64,000 nt of DNA, from positions 6,163,501 to 6,227,500 of the forward strand of contig NZ_JAQNDO010000001.1 in the NCBI RefSeq assembly GCF_028369105.1, written 5' to 3'. Origin of the DNA: Polyangium mundeleinium (lineage in GTDB: Bacteria > Myxococcota_A > Polyangia > Polyangiales > Polyangiaceae). Numbering within the stretch: the first letter of the stretch is position 1; each line of letters begins with the position of its first letter. The notes under the pieces were generated by a model. It was not told the origin of the DNA and made no database searches. It saw nothing but the letters and a program-made list of their open reading frames with translations. The position numbers and the translations under genes are program-made. Positions 27,941 to 38,064 of the stretch are shown in pieces.

Positions 27941-28055
27941 GTGCCACTCCCTGCGGCCCTCGGAAGACCTGCCCGGAAAAACGGGACGACCCGAGGGCCC
28001 GGGAAGCTTCCTGGGGTCGGTCGCCACGGTCCAATGCATTCCGGGGCATCGTCTG

Positions 28056-28070
28056 ATACCCTGTGGGTAT
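28056..28070. promoter_or_regulatory. LysR-type operator overlapping the regulator's start codon
   Basis: A perfect palindrome ATACCC-TGT-GGGTAT with the T-N11-A core of LTTR sites. Its last two bases are the first two of the LysR ATG start, and it lies about 115 bases upstream of the RND pump start on the other strand. Binding here would block the regulator's own translation start and promoter, i.e. autorepression, while allowing control of the divergent pump. Confidence 0.6.
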
Positions 28071-28965
28071 GGAACTGCGCCATCTGCGCTACTTCTTGAC
28101 GGTCGCCGAGGAGAAACACTTCGGCCGCGCCGCGCGGAGGCTTCGGATGACGCAGCCCCCGCTGAGCCGGCAGATCCAGGAGCTCGAGGCCGAGCTCGGC
28201 TTCGAGCTCTTCGATCGCGCGCGGAGGCAGGTGGAGCTCACGGCCGCCGGCGTGGTGTTCCTCGGTCGTATTCGTGGCGTCCTCGAAGGGCTCGATCAGG
28301 CCGTGCACGAGGCCCGGCGCGCGAGCGTCGGGGAGATCGGGCGGGTGGCCGTGGGCTACATCTCGTCGCTGGCCTACAGCGGCATCACCGACCTTTTGCG
28401 CGCCTTTCACGAGCGGTTCCCGGGGGTCGAGATCGCCCTGCGCGAGATGTCGCCGCAGGCGCAGCTCGACGCCATCAAGGAGGGGTGGATCGACGTGGGC
28501 CTCGTGCGTGGATTGGTGGACGACGCGTCGTTCGCCTCCGCGTGCGTGGCGCGGGATCCGCTGGTGGTGGTGCTGCCGGACGGGCACCGGCTCGCCGAGC
28601 ACAAACGGATCCGGCTCGGGATGCTCGCGCACGAGCCGTTCGTCATTTTCCCGCGGCAACGGGGCCCGGCGTTTTTTGATCAGATCATGTCGCTCTGCCG
28701 CGACGCCGGCTTCACGCCGCGGATCGTGCAGGAGGCGCCGCAGCTCGACGACATCGTGAGCCTCGTCGCCGCGGGGTTCGGCGTGGCGATCATGCCCGGC
28801 TCGATCCGCCGCGCCGGCCGCAAAGGCCTCGCCATCCGGCCCATCGCGGGCGCGCCGCGCGCGACGCTCTACATTGTATGGCGCGCCGACGACACAGCCC
28901 CGGCGCTCCGGGAGTTCATCGGCTTCGTGCGGAGTGTGTTCGTGAAGAAAAAGACCGCCGATTAA
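28069..28965 (+). CDS. LysR family regulator of the RND efflux operon
   Basis: A 298-residue LTTR beginning MELRHLRYFLTVAEEKHFGR, with the winged helix-turn-helix (AARRLRMTQPPLSRQIQELE) in the first 60 residues and a periplasmic-binding-protein-like effector domain from ~90 (GRVAVGYISSLAYSGITDLL). It resembles CatR/BenM-type regulators in the DNA-binding half. The ATG at 28069 was preferred to a GTG six bases earlier because it yields the canonical MELRHLRYF start. It is divergent from the RND pump/adaptor genes, the usual layout for a local regulator. The 3' end overlaps the convergent phosphatase stop by 4 bases. Confidence 0.92.
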   Translation: MELRHLRYFLTVAEEKHFGRAARRLRMTQPPLSRQIQELEAELGFELFDRARRQVELTAAGVVFLGRIRGVLEGLDQAVHEARRASVGEIGRVAVGYISSLAYSGITDLLRAFHERFPGVEIALREMSPQAQLDAIKEGWIDVGLVRGLVDDASFASACVARDPLVVVLPDGHRLAEHKRIRLGMLAHEPFVIFPRQRGPAFFDQIMSLCRDAGFTPRIVQEAPQLDDIVSLVAAGFGVAIMPGSIRRAGRKGLAIRPIAGAPRATLYIVWRADDTAPALREFIGFVRSVFVKKKTAD

Positions 28966-30509
28966 CGACGGACCGCGAGCGTCGGGAGCGCGATCGGCTG
29001 ATCGAAGAGGACACGGCCCTTCTCGTCCTTGCAAACGAGCAGGACCTCGGAGCCCGCGCGATCGAGATCGACGTCGATGAGCCCGTAATTGCAGCGATCG
29101 ACGACCTCGGCGACGAGGTATCGATCCTTGCCGGCGATCGACTCCATCCACGGATCGTTCGCGAGCGGGCTCGTGGTGAGCTCCCACCATTCGGGCCCGC
29201 GGCGGCCGTGCAAATCGCGTCCCTCCTGGTGGAAGAGGTTCGCCATGTGCAGATCGCCGCTGACGAAGACGACGCCGCGGATGTCACGCGCCTCGATTTC
29301 GCCGAGCAACCCTTCGAGCTCCTGGGGGGCGTCGCGGCGGAAGCATTCCCATTCCTTCGCGACCGCGGCGTCGGCCAGGACCTGCGTGGGCGAGGCGATG
29401 ATCTTGACGGGCGCGGTGCTCCGGGCGAGGGATTCGACGAGCCAGACGAGCTGCGACTCGCCGAGCAGGGTATGCGCGGGCTGATTCCGATACCAGCGGC
29501 TGTCGAGGAGGAAGAGCTCGGCCGGGCCCATGCGCACCGAGGAGAACACGCCGGCGGTCCCGTTCGTGCCCCAGCGGGCATTGGCCCAGGAGCGGCGGAA
29601 CGCGCGGAACGCCATGTCCTTGCCGGAGAACCGATTGTCGGCGTCGTTGGGGCCGAAATCGTGGTCGTCCCATACGCCGACGGTCGGCAACGCGGAGACG
29701 AGGCGCCGGAACGAGGGATTGTTGCGGGCGCGGAGCTGGGCGAGCATCATGGCGTGCTCGCTTTGCCAGTCGAACGAATAATAATAGGTGTTGTCGCCGA
29801 TCATCGCGAGGCAGGCCGGCGCGTCGCGCTCGATGGCCTCGAGGATGGGGAGATCGGTGTGATGGTAGAAGCAGAGGCACGAGCCGAACGCGATGCGCAC
29901 GGCGCGCGTGTCGGGGGCAGGGGCGAGCGAGAGCGGCCGCGCCGGCGTCTTTCCGTGCGTGCTTTCGAACCAGTAGGTGTAGGGGACGCCGGGGCGTAGA
30001 CCCTCGACGTGGAAGACCTGGCAGAGCCATTCATTCCAGGCGGGCGTCCGGGCGATGCGGGAGACCTCGCCGTCGGGCGTCGCGACCACGAGCGTGAGGG
30101 GCGAGGTGCAGCGGGCCTGGGCCCAGATCCACGCGCCCTGCGTGGAGACCTCGCCGATCATCGGTCCGGCGAGGAGCGGGCCCTCGGTGAGGCTGTTCCA
30201 GCCGCCGGGAAAGCCGCCCCGATCCGCGGGCGCGAGCTCGAGCCGCACGCCGTTCCAGGGGCCGCTGCCGCCGCCCTCCCAGGTGCCGCGGAACCCATTG
30301 GCGCCGCGATCGAATTCGAAGGAAAACGTCCCCTCGCTCGCGTTCCCTTTCTGCACCCAGGTGCCGCGGAGCGAATTCCCCTGGAGTGTGCCCACGACGG
30401 AGCCCTCCTGGTGGGTGTATTGGCCTGTCACTTTGTCGCCGCGCGCTTCGAGCCGCAGCGTGCCGAACGTGGTGGAATAGGATCCCGTGATGGGAAGCGG
30501 TGAATCCAT
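28962..30509 (-). CDS. PhoD-like alkaline phosphatase/phosphodiesterase
   Basis: A 515-residue protein of the PhoD metallophosphoesterase family. Motifs appear in order: RIAFGSCLCFYHH, MIGDNTYYYS (metal Asp/Asn), WDDHDFGPNDADN (metal Asp/His), and VFVSGDLHMANLF (C-terminal metal His). An N-terminal beta-rich region of ~150 residues includes a lipocalin-like GTWVQKGNASEGTF section. Standard PhoD enzymes are Tat-exported, but no signal peptide or twin-Arg motif is visible here, so this member is probably cytoplasmic or its start is misjudged. ATG at 30509 (MDSPLPITG) was chosen. Substrates in the family are phosphomonoesters or teichoic-acid-type diesters; the one here is unknown. Confidence 0.85.
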   Translation of the reverse strand: MDSPLPITGSYSTTFGTLRLEARGDKVTGQYTHQEGSVVGTLQGNSLRGTWVQKGNASEGTFSFEFDRGANGFRGTWEGGGSGPWNGVRLELAPADRGGFPGGWNSLTEGPLLAGPMIGEVSTQGAWIWAQARCTSPLTLVVATPDGEVSRIARTPAWNEWLCQVFHVEGLRPGVPYTYWFESTHGKTPARPLSLAPAPDTRAVRIAFGSCLCFYHHTDLPILEAIERDAPACLAMIGDNTYYYSFDWQSEHAMMLAQLRARNNPSFRRLVSALPTVGVWDDHDFGPNDADNRFSGKDMAFRAFRRSWANARWGTNGTAGVFSSVRMGPAELFLLDSRWYRNQPAHTLLGESQLVWLVESLARSTAPVKIIASPTQVLADAAVAKEWECFRRDAPQELEGLLGEIEARDIRGVVFVSGDLHMANLFHQEGRDLHGRRGPEWWELTTSPLANDPWMESIAGKDRYLVAEVVDRCNYGLIDVDLDRAGSEVLLVCKDEKGRVLFDQPIALPTLAVRR

Positions 30510-30603
30510 AGGTCTTAAGCCCTCCCCTGTGCCGCAGTCTACCACCTCCCCGCGCCCCGGGCAGCATGTTCCCGTCGCCCGCGCATGCCTCGGCGCGGCG
30601 GAC

Positions 30604-32193
30604 TCAGCGGCGGCCGCGGGTGCGCGTGATCGCGTGCGTCACGCCCTGCTGCAAGCTGCTCAGCGTCTTGATTCCGCGCATGTCGACGCCGAGCTCGATG
30701 ATCGTGCGCGCCGCCGCAGGCCGTACGCCCGTGAGCACGACCTCCGCCCCGAGCAGCGCCGCCGCCTGCGCTGCCTGCACGAGGCCCGTCGCGACCTCGG
30801 CGTCGACCTCCCGCAGGCCCGTGATGTCGAGGATCGCGACCTCGGCCCGATGGGCGCCCACGCCGTCGAGCAACGTCTCCAGCACGAGCCCGGCCCGCGC
30901 CGCGTCGATGGCCCCGACGAGCGGCATGAGCACGACCCCGCTCGCGATCGGCAAGAGCGGCGTCGAGAGCGCCCGCAGCGCCGTGTGTTGCGCCTCGATG
31001 ATGCGCTGGGCGAGCTGCTCCCGCTCCTCTTCGGCGCGCTTGCGCGAGGTGATGTCGAGGGCGATCCCGCAGACGGCGTACGGCGCCCCGTCCTCGTCGA
31101 AGAGCGGGAACTTCGAGGCCATGTAGACGTGAATGCCGTCCTTGCCCGGAATGATCTCCTCGCTGTTGAGCGGGCGCCCCGCCGCGAGCGCTTCGCGGTC
31201 GTTGTCGCGGTTCTGCTGGGCGGCCTCGGGCGGAAGGAAATCCGCGTCGCGCTTGCCGAGGGTCCACCCGCGGGAGAAGCCGAAGAGATCGTCGAATTGG
31301 CGGTTGACGAAGGTGAAGCGGCCTTCGAGGTCCTTGACGAAAACGACGATGGGCGCGTTGTCGAGAATGGCCTGGACCTCGGCGCGGCTGCGTTCGAGCC
31401 GGTCCTGGTCTTCCCGATGCGCGGTCACGTCGTAGCCGCTCGCCACGATGGCGACGGCGCGGCCCTCGCCGTCGAGCACACGATCGACGTTCCACTGGAG
31501 GAGCCGGACCGTCCCGTCGCGCGCGATGACCGGGTTCTCGCCGTGCCGCGTCGGCTCACCCGCGAGCACCTTGCGCATGTCGGCCCGCACGCTCTCGTGG
31601 ACCTCGGGCGGCAGGAACGTGCCCACGTACTCCTTGCCGAGCGCCTCGTCCCTGGAGCAACCATAAATGCGCTCGGCCTCCCCATTCCACTCGGAAATGC
31701 GACCGTCCTCGTCGATGATCACGATGACGTTGCCGATCGCGCCGACGAGGCTGCGAAAGCGCGCCGCGCCGTCCCGGCATCGCGCCGCGGCGACCTCGGC
31801 GTAGTGCCGGCCGATGGCCTCGAAGGCCGTGTCGAAGCACCCCGACAGGCGTTCGATCCCCTCGGCCGCGAACGGGTGCTCGGCGAGCGCGCGGAGCGAA
31901 ACGCGCAGCCAATGGCGCCGGCAGAGGGTGACCGCCCGGACGACCTCCTCGGCCGTCGCGCCCCGCCGCGCGAGATCCACGAAATGGGCCGTGATCGCGC
32001 TGGCCTCGGCCTCGCCGGCGAGCACGCGGATCGTGGTCGCCGCAGCCCCCTCGACCCACGTTGTGGTCTCGGCCTCGCCTGCCTTCCCGAGGAACGGGAT
32101 CTCTGCCGCTGCGTCCCGGGAAATCGCGGCGCAGACCTCGCGCTCCTGGCTCGAAAGGAACGCGAGATACGCGCTCGGCGTGCGATCGCTCAT
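30604..32193 (-). CDS. RsbR-like stressosome-type protein: PAS-PAS-STAS
   Basis: A 529-residue cytoplasmic sensor-type protein. The first ~145 residues are helical and could be an RsbR-type N-terminal domain. Two PAS domains follow (FRSLVGAIGNVIVIIDEDGR and DRLERSRAEVQAILDNAPIV), each with the WNGEAERIYG or FVNRQFDDLFG type core. The C-terminal STAS domain (~415-529) contains VGAIDAARAGLVLETLL and AILDITGLREVDAEVATGLV, where the Thr in DITG matches the phosphorylatable residue of RsbR/RsbS paralogues. Such proteins pass environmental signals to partner-switching kinases; no RsbT-like kinase or anti-sigma gene is nearby. ATG at 32193 begins MSDRTPSA. Confidence 0.85.
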   Translation of the reverse strand: MSDRTPSAYLAFLSSQEREVCAAISRDAAAEIPFLGKAGEAETTTWVEGAAATTIRVLAGEAEASAITAHFVDLARRGATAEEVVRAVTLCRRHWLRVSLRALAEHPFAAEGIERLSGCFDTAFEAIGRHYAEVAAARCRDGAARFRSLVGAIGNVIVIIDEDGRISEWNGEAERIYGCSRDEALGKEYVGTFLPPEVHESVRADMRKVLAGEPTRHGENPVIARDGTVRLLQWNVDRVLDGEGRAVAIVASGYDVTAHREDQDRLERSRAEVQAILDNAPIVVFVKDLEGRFTFVNRQFDDLFGFSRGWTLGKRDADFLPPEAAQQNRDNDREALAAGRPLNSEEIIPGKDGIHVYMASKFPLFDEDGAPYAVCGIALDITSRKRAEEEREQLAQRIIEAQHTALRALSTPLLPIASGVVLMPLVGAIDAARAGLVLETLLDGVGAHRAEVAILDITGLREVDAEVATGLVQAAQAAALLGAEVVLTGVRPAAARTIIELGVDMRGIKTLSSLQQGVTHAITRTRGRR

Positions 32194-32303
32194 GATTTCA
32201 GCTCCGAGCAGCCAGGCAACCAAACTCCCCCGAGGCCGTCAACTGCGAAGCGTCCATTTCTTGCGGGGTCCAGGCGGGCGCAAGGGATGGTAGCGTGTGT
32301 CCC

Positions 32304-33450
32304 ATGACCAGCATGCCCATGGCTCCGTCGCGACCTCTCGAACCGTCGCGCACCCGAGGCTCGCCGGGCCGCTGGGCCGAGTTTTTCCTCGTGGGCGGCG
32401 TGACGCCGTTCCTGTTTCCCCTCTCCTGGTTGCTCCGGCGCGCCTTCGGGCTCGACCCGGCGGAATATGCAGTCGGCTTCCTCATGTTCCACGCGGCGTT
32501 CGTCATCAACGATCCGCACTTCGCGGTCACGTACCTCCTCTTTTACAAGGACGTGAAGGCCCGCGCGATCGGCTCTGCCTTTCGCGGGGCGCAGCGGGTT
32601 CGATACCTCGTCGCGGGCTTCGGGGTCCCGCTGCTCCTCGGCGGCCTTTCGATCGGGGGGCTCGCCACGCGTTCGGCGTTCACGTTGAGCTTGCTCTTCC
32701 GGCTGATGTTTTTCCTGGTCGGCTGGCACTACGTGAAGCAAGGGTTCGGCGTTTTCACGGTGCTCGCGGCGCGGCGCGGGGTTCGTTTCGCCCCGCGCGA
32801 GCGGCTCGTGGTGCTCGCGCACTGCTTTGCCGGCTGGGCGTACGCCTGGGCGAGCCCGGCGGATCCAGGGCGGGAGGTGGAGGAGAAGGGCGTCGTCTAC
32901 ACCACCCTCGCGCATCCCGTTTGGCTCGAACACCTCACGCACGTGGTGTTTTTATCGACGCTGCTCCCGCTCGCGTGGGTCCTATTCCAGAAGTGGCGGC
33001 GCGAGGGGCGCCTGCCCATTCTGACGCCGCTCACCGCGCTGCTTTGCAGCATCTGGTCGTGGTCGATCTACTCGAGCATGGATCCGCTGGTGCGGTATGT
33101 CATTCCGGCGCTGCACTCGGTGCAATACCTGTATTTCGTCTGGCTCATGAAGGGGAACGAGGCGCGGGAGCGCGAGGGCCCGCCCTGGTTCGAGCGCTCG
33201 GCGCGGACGCGCCTCGGCATCCTCGCGGTGTCGGCCCTCGGGCTCGGTTGGCTTCTCTTCCACGGCGCGCCCACGGCGCTCGACGAGGCGCTCGGGCCAC
33301 GCGGAAAAGCCGTCTACGAGGACTTCGGGCCCACGCCGTATTTCGCGGCGCTCTACGGCTTCGTGAACATCCACCACTACTTCATGGACACCGTCCTCTG
33401 GCGTCGCGAGAACCCGGAGACACGGTACCTGCAAGAGCCGGCCCTCGGCG

Positions 33451-33470
<20 letters not shown>
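32304..33470 (+). CDS. Polytopic membrane protein with four conserved-looking His motifs
   Basis: A 388-residue inner-membrane protein with about eight hydrophobic segments (FFLVGGVTPFLFPLSWLL, LVAGFGVPLLLGGLSIGG, ILAVSALGLGWLLFHGAP among them). His residues cluster at membrane edges: INDPHFAVTYLLFY, MFFLVGWHYVKQGFG, PALHSVQYLYFVWLMKG and GFVNIHHYFMDTVLWRREN. This pattern suggests a metal site within the membrane, as in Brp/Blh-type oxygenases or fatty-acid hydroxylases, but the family was not recognised. GTG at 32295 is an alternative start. The end overlaps the next gene's start by 20 bases, so the two are coupled. Confidence 0.7.
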
Positions 33471-34479
<1,009 letters not shown>

Positions 34480-34482
<3 letters not shown>

Positions 34483-34672
34483 GGATGGGTCTCAGGCTGG
34501 GGGCGCGGAGCTGGGGCGTTGCCCCAGGCCCCACCGGGGCTGTCCGCCCCTGGACCCGGACCAGCGCAAGCGCTGGACTCGGGGTCGAGGAACTGCGCGG
34601 AGCGCAGTTCCTCGAACAGCCGCAAGTCAAGACTGCCAACGACCCTGCCCACCAAGACCACGGCGCTGCAGG
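34480..34672. repeat. Hairpin-rich dispersed repeat, copy B (left half only)
   Basis: This copy begins at the stop codon of the outer-membrane protein gene and ends after GGCGCTGCAGG. It contains the left part of the element: GGGGCGTTGCCCC, CCAGCGCAAGCGCTGG and the first hairpin with a changed loop, GAACTGCGC-GGA-GCGCAGTTC. The stem is intact while the loop differs from copies A and C (GAT). It is in direct orientation with copy C, 340 bases downstream, and shares with it the preceding TGAGGATGGGTCTCAGG sequence. Confidence 0.85.
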
Positions 34673-35012
34673 ATGGAGGGCGCAGAGCGCGCTCGGGGAC
34701 CTCCGGGGCCGTCGAACGGGAGGCGGCCTCGCGGAGGGAGACTTGCCGCGCCGCAAGTCGGCGTCTCCAGAGGGGTGTCTTCGAGCCGCGGCGCCGTCGA
34801 TCAGGTGCAGGTGAGCGCGGAGGGCCGCCTGCAGCGCCGCAGGGCAGAGGACGCGCCCGGGGAGCAGCGGTTCACGACGCCCAAGGTCGGCAGGCGCTCG
34901 GACGGGGGCCAGGTTGCGGCGCGGCAGGCGGCAATCCCCGAGGAGCGATCACGATCTTGCGGGGACGCAAGGCCTTCCGCGCCCGGTGCTGACCCCATGA
35001 GGGACCTGGAGC
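34673..35012. other. Non-coding segment between two direct repeat copies
   Basis: This 340-bp stretch is bracketed by repeat copies B and C in the same orientation. Both strands have open frames but none has a start, ribosome-binding site or recognisable product. It includes an interrupted inverted repeat at 34737-34768 (GGAGAC...GACTTGC/GCAAGTC...GTCTCC). It may be a remnant of a gene or of an inserted element. Confidence 0.4.
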
Positions 35013-35382
35013 TGAGGATGGGTCTCAGGTTGGGGGCGCGGAGCTGGGGCGTTGCCCCAGGCCCCACCGGGGCTATCCGCCCCTGGACCCGGACCAGCGC
35101 AAGCGCTGGACGCGGGGTCGAGGAACTGCGCGATGCGCAGTTCCTCGAACAGCCGCAAGTCAAGACTGCCAACGACCCTGCCCACCAAGACCGCAGCGCT
35201 GCAGGTTCAACCGGCAGCGTGCCCCTTGCCAGCTTGAGACCCCCCTCCATGGTCTTGCCACCGGCCCGTTGGAAGAACTGCGCACCGCGCAGTTCTTCCA
35301 TCACCGGTCCAGGCCGTGCCTGGTCCGGGTCGAGGGGCGGACAGCCCCCGCGGGGACCGGGGCAGCGCCCCGGCGCGACGCC
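35013..35382. repeat. Hairpin-rich dispersed repeat, copy C (full length)
   Basis: A complete copy with both main hairpins: GAACTGCGC-GAT-GCGCAGTTC at 35123-35143, and a 13-bp-stem hairpin at 35271-35299 (GGAAGAACTGCGC and its complement around ACC). The distal part (CCAGGCCGTGCCTGG, GGGGCAGCGCCCC) matches copy A closely. It ends about 60 bases before the ECF sigma factor start, so that gene's promoter must lie in or just after the repeat. Confidence 0.88.
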
Positions 35383-35442
35383 CCACGACGAGACCTGTCG
35401 TTTTCGTGATCGAAACGCGGTCCTTGCGACATCGGGGGGACG

Positions 35443-36072
35443 ATGACGACTGTGGGGACCACGCGGGAGGGCGGCGAGGGGGTGGATTGGACCCTCTCGT
35501 CGCCGCTCTCGGTTGCCCCGGTGGATGGGGAGGCTGCGGCGCGCTTCCGGGCGATTCGGGATGAGCATTTCGAGTTTGTTTGGCGCTCGGTGCGCCGCCT
35601 CGGGGTGCCGGATGCCGACGTGGACGATGCTGCGCAACAGGTCTTCATCGTCCTGAGCCGACGGCTCGAGGAGATTGCTCCTGGCAGTGAGCGGGCCTTC
35701 CTGTTTGGGACGGCGATGCGTGTGGCCATGCAGGTCCGGCGAACGGTGCGGCGCCGGGGCGAGGTCTCGCTTTCGGGGGAGGATGAGGCGCCGGGGCTTC
35801 CGCTGGAGCCGCCGGATACGGGGCCTGATGCGGAGGAGCTGCTTGCGCAGCGGCGGGCTCGGGCGATGCTGGACGAGGTCCTGGAGTCGCTGCCGCTCGA
35901 CGTGCGTGCGGTCTTCGTCCTGTTCGAGCTTGAAGAGATGCGGGTCCCGGAGATTGCGAGCTTGCTTGGGATCCCGCTCGGGACGGCGGCGTCTCGCCTG
36001 CGCCGTGGCCGTGAGCTCTTCCAGGCGGAGCTCTCGCGGATCCAGGCGCGCAAGAAACGGAGCATTCGATGA
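35443..36072 (+). CDS. ECF RNA polymerase sigma factor
   Basis: A 209-residue group-4 sigma factor. Region 2 is in FEFVWRSVRRLGVPDADVDD and AAQQVFIVLSRRLEEI, region 4 in LESLPLDVRAVFVLFELEEM and RVPEIASLLGIPLGTAASRL, ending in a basic tail RIQARKKRSIR. It lacks the central part of housekeeping sigma factors, as expected. The next gene, overlapping by ATGA, encodes a membrane protein that probably holds it inactive. This sigma-plus-partner pair is a common myxobacterial envelope-signalling module. Targets may include the two choice-of-anchor-L genes directly downstream. Confidence 0.9.
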   Translation: MTTVGTTREGGEGVDWTLSSPLSVAPVDGEAAARFRAIRDEHFEFVWRSVRRLGVPDADVDDAAQQVFIVLSRRLEEIAPGSERAFLFGTAMRVAMQVRRTVRRRGEVSLSGEDEAPGLPLEPPDTGPDAEELLAQRRARAMLDEVLESLPLDVRAVFVLFELEEMRVPEIASLLGIPLGTAASRLRRGRELFQAELSRIQARKKRSIR

Positions 36073-36842
36073 CGGATCCCGAGCGACTCGTCGAGGGGGA
36101 CGACCTGGGGGCGGAGCTCTTGCGCTCGGCTCGTACGCTCGACGCGAGGCATGCCCGCGAGCGGAGAGCTGCGCTGATTGGCGCTGCTGCGGGGCTCGGC
36201 GCGATTGCGGCGACGAAGGCGGCTTCGGCTGGGACGACGAAGGGCTTGTTGCAGGGGGTGTTCGCGAAATGGATCGCGCTCACGATCGGCGTGTCGGCCC
36301 TCGGCCTTGGGATTGCGGTCGGCGTGGCGGCGGGCGAGGGCGACGTCCCCGTTGCGGCGAGCCGATTTGCACCGGCGTGGCGGGAGCGCCCGTCCCCGGT
36401 CGCCGTAGCATCCGCCCCGGAGACCAACGAGATCAACGAGACCGCCGAGACGCCCCCCGAAGCCCCACGCGCGCCGCAAGAACCGGCGCCCGCCGAGCCG
36501 ACGGCACCGCCCAAAGGAAAACGTGCCCCCGCGGCCCCCGCGCCGAGCGCTTCGGCTGACCGCGCTGCGCGCCTCGCGGCAGAACTCCAGGCCTTGCGTG
36601 TCGCGCGTGAGGCGCTCGCTTCCGGCGACGGCCCCCGCACCCTCCACGCGCTCGATGACTACGCCACGAGGTTTCCGCGCGGCCACCTTGCCCTGGAGGC
36701 CGAGGTTCTTCGAATCGAAGCGCTCTCCCGCGCCGGCGACGCTTCGGCCGCCGCCCGTGCCCGCCGCTTCCTCGAAGCGCACCCGCAGAGCCCGTATGCC
36801 GAGCGCCTCCGCCCTCTCGCCGGCGGCCCGTCGATTCCGTGA
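36069..36842 (+). CDS. Membrane protein coupled to ECF sigma factor (putative anti-sigma)
   Basis: A 257-residue protein overlapping the sigma gene by 4 bases. The cytoplasmic N-terminus (1-~75) is helical and carries the charged stretch RSARTLDARHARERRAALIG. One membrane helix follows (WIALTIGVSALGLGIAVGVA, ~76-96). A Pro/Ala/Glu-rich periplasmic linker leads to a C-terminal TPR-like domain (~165-257) with a BamD-like DDYATRFPRGHLALEAEVLR and RARRFLEAHPQSPYAERLRP. No zinc-binding HxxxCxxC anti-sigma motif is present, so the sigma-binding mode would be atypical. The anti-sigma role rests on operon position and topology. Confidence 0.75.
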   Translation: MTDPERLVEGDDLGAELLRSARTLDARHARERRAALIGAAAGLGAIAATKAASAGTTKGLLQGVFAKWIALTIGVSALGLGIAVGVAAGEGDVPVAASRFAPAWRERPSPVAVASAPETNEINETAETPPEAPRAPQEPAPAEPTAPPKGKRAPAAPAPSASADRAARLAAELQALRVAREALASGDGPRTLHALDDYATRFPRGHLALEAEVLRIEALSRAGDASAAARARRFLEAHPQSPYAERLRPLAGGPSIP

Positions 36843-36910
36843 TCGATTCGGCCCTCCCCGGCCATCGGTAGCGTCGGCCCCTCTTTTCACGTCGGCATAG
36901 GAGACCCCCC

Positions 36911-38053
36911 ATGCAAAATCGACTTGCTCTTTCCACGTTGTCGCTCTCGCTTGCGTCCTTGCTCGTGCTCGCCGCGTGCGGCAGCACCGTCGCCGAGGGC
37001 GGCGGCGGCGACGGCGACGGCGGCACTGGCGCGGCCCCCGATCCCGACACCTCGAGCAGCAGCTCCGGCACCCCGACGGCGGGCCCCGGCGGCAGCGGCG
37101 GCACAGGCGGCACGGGTGGGACGGGTGGCACAGGTGGCTCGGGTGGCTCGGGCGGCGGGACGGGCGGCTCGGGTGGCGCGCCGCCCGACGATTTCGGCCC
37201 CCCCAAGTGCGACGACAACCTCGCCCTCGACGACGCCGATCCGTACAACGCCGCCAAGGCGATCGAGATCTGCAAATTGTCGAATGGCCCGAATAGCTGG
37301 GGCCTCATCGAGGCCAAGTGGGTGCTGCCCGACGGCTCGGACATCCCGGTGGGCTCCGAGGCGAACTATGCCCTCGGCCACGCCATCTACGACAGCTTCG
37401 GCCCCAACGTGGCCACGCGCAAAGGCGACCGCATGCTCGGCATCTCCAATGGCGCCGCGCGCCGCCCGACCGATCCCAATTACACGGCCCCGAGCGGCGG
37501 CTTCGCCAAGAATTACACGCACGACGCGCCCGACGGCTTCCCGAAGCCCTCGCCGGCCTGCCCCGGCGTCATCACGGGCCAGCCCTACGACGGCGTGGCC
37601 CTCGAGGTCACGCTCCGTGCTCCGAACGTCGCGCACGGCTTCGCCTTCGACTTCACCTACTACACCGCCGAGTACCCGGCCTTTACCTGCTCCACCTTCA
37701 ACGACGCCTTCGTCGCCTTGCTCTCGCCGACGCCCGCGGGCCAGACCGACGACAACATCTCCTTCGACTCCCTGGGCAACTTCATCAGCGTGAACAACGT
37801 CTTCCTCGACGTCTGCAGCAGCCCGAGCTGCGCGTTCGGCCCGGGGCAGCTCACGGGCACGGGCTTCGAGAACAACGGCGCCACCGGCTGGCTCACGACC
37901 TCCGCGCCCATCACGGGCGGTGACACCTTCACCCTGCGCTTTGCCACCTACGACAACGGCGACGCGATCATGGACAGCGCCACCCTCATCGACCACTTCC
38001 GCTGGAGCACGCAGCCGGCCAGCGTCGTAGCCACCGAACGCCCGATGGAGTGA
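36911..38053 (+). CDS. Lipoprotein with choice-of-anchor-L domain, first of a tandem pair
   Basis: A 380-residue surface-type lipoprotein: signal peptide LSLSLASLLVLAAC with lipobox LAAC, a long Gly/Ser/Thr linker with repeated GGTGGT units (~30-95), then a ~280-residue domain starting DDNLALDDADPYNAAKAIEI. Family hallmarks are KPSPACPGVITGQPYDGVAL, AFDFTYYTAEYPAFTCSTFN and DAFVALLSP, ending TLIDHFRWSTQP. Choice-of-anchor-L domains are found on proteins with varied sorting signals; their function is unknown, and adhesion is a guess. The following gene is a close paralogue. It lies 68 bases after the anti-sigma-type gene and could be in its regulon. Confidence 0.88.
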   Translation: MQNRLALSTLSLSLASLLVLAACGSTVAEGGGGDGDGGTGAAPDPDTSSSSSGTPTAGPGGSGGTGGTGGTGGTGGSGGSGGGTGGSGGAPPDDFGPPKCDDNLALDDADPYNAAKAIEICKLSNGPNSWGLIEAKWVLPDGSDIPVGSEANYALGHAIYDSFGPNVATRKGDRMLGISNGAARRPTDPNYTAPSGGFAKNYTHDAPDGFPKPSPACPGVITGQPYDGVALEVTLRAPNVAHGFAFDFTYYTAEYPAFTCSTFNDAFVALLSPTPAGQTDDNISFDSLGNFISVNNVFLDVCSSPSCAFGPGQLTGTGFENNGATGWLTTSAPITGGDTFTLRFATYDNGDAIMDSATLIDHFRWSTQPASVVATERPME

Positions 38054-38064
38054 TCCTCTCGCCC

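Noticed and set aside
25043..28099. 1018-residue plus-strand frame opposite the RND pump
   Set aside because: It is a compositional shadow of the high-GC RND gene (Asp/Arg/His-rich, no motifs).
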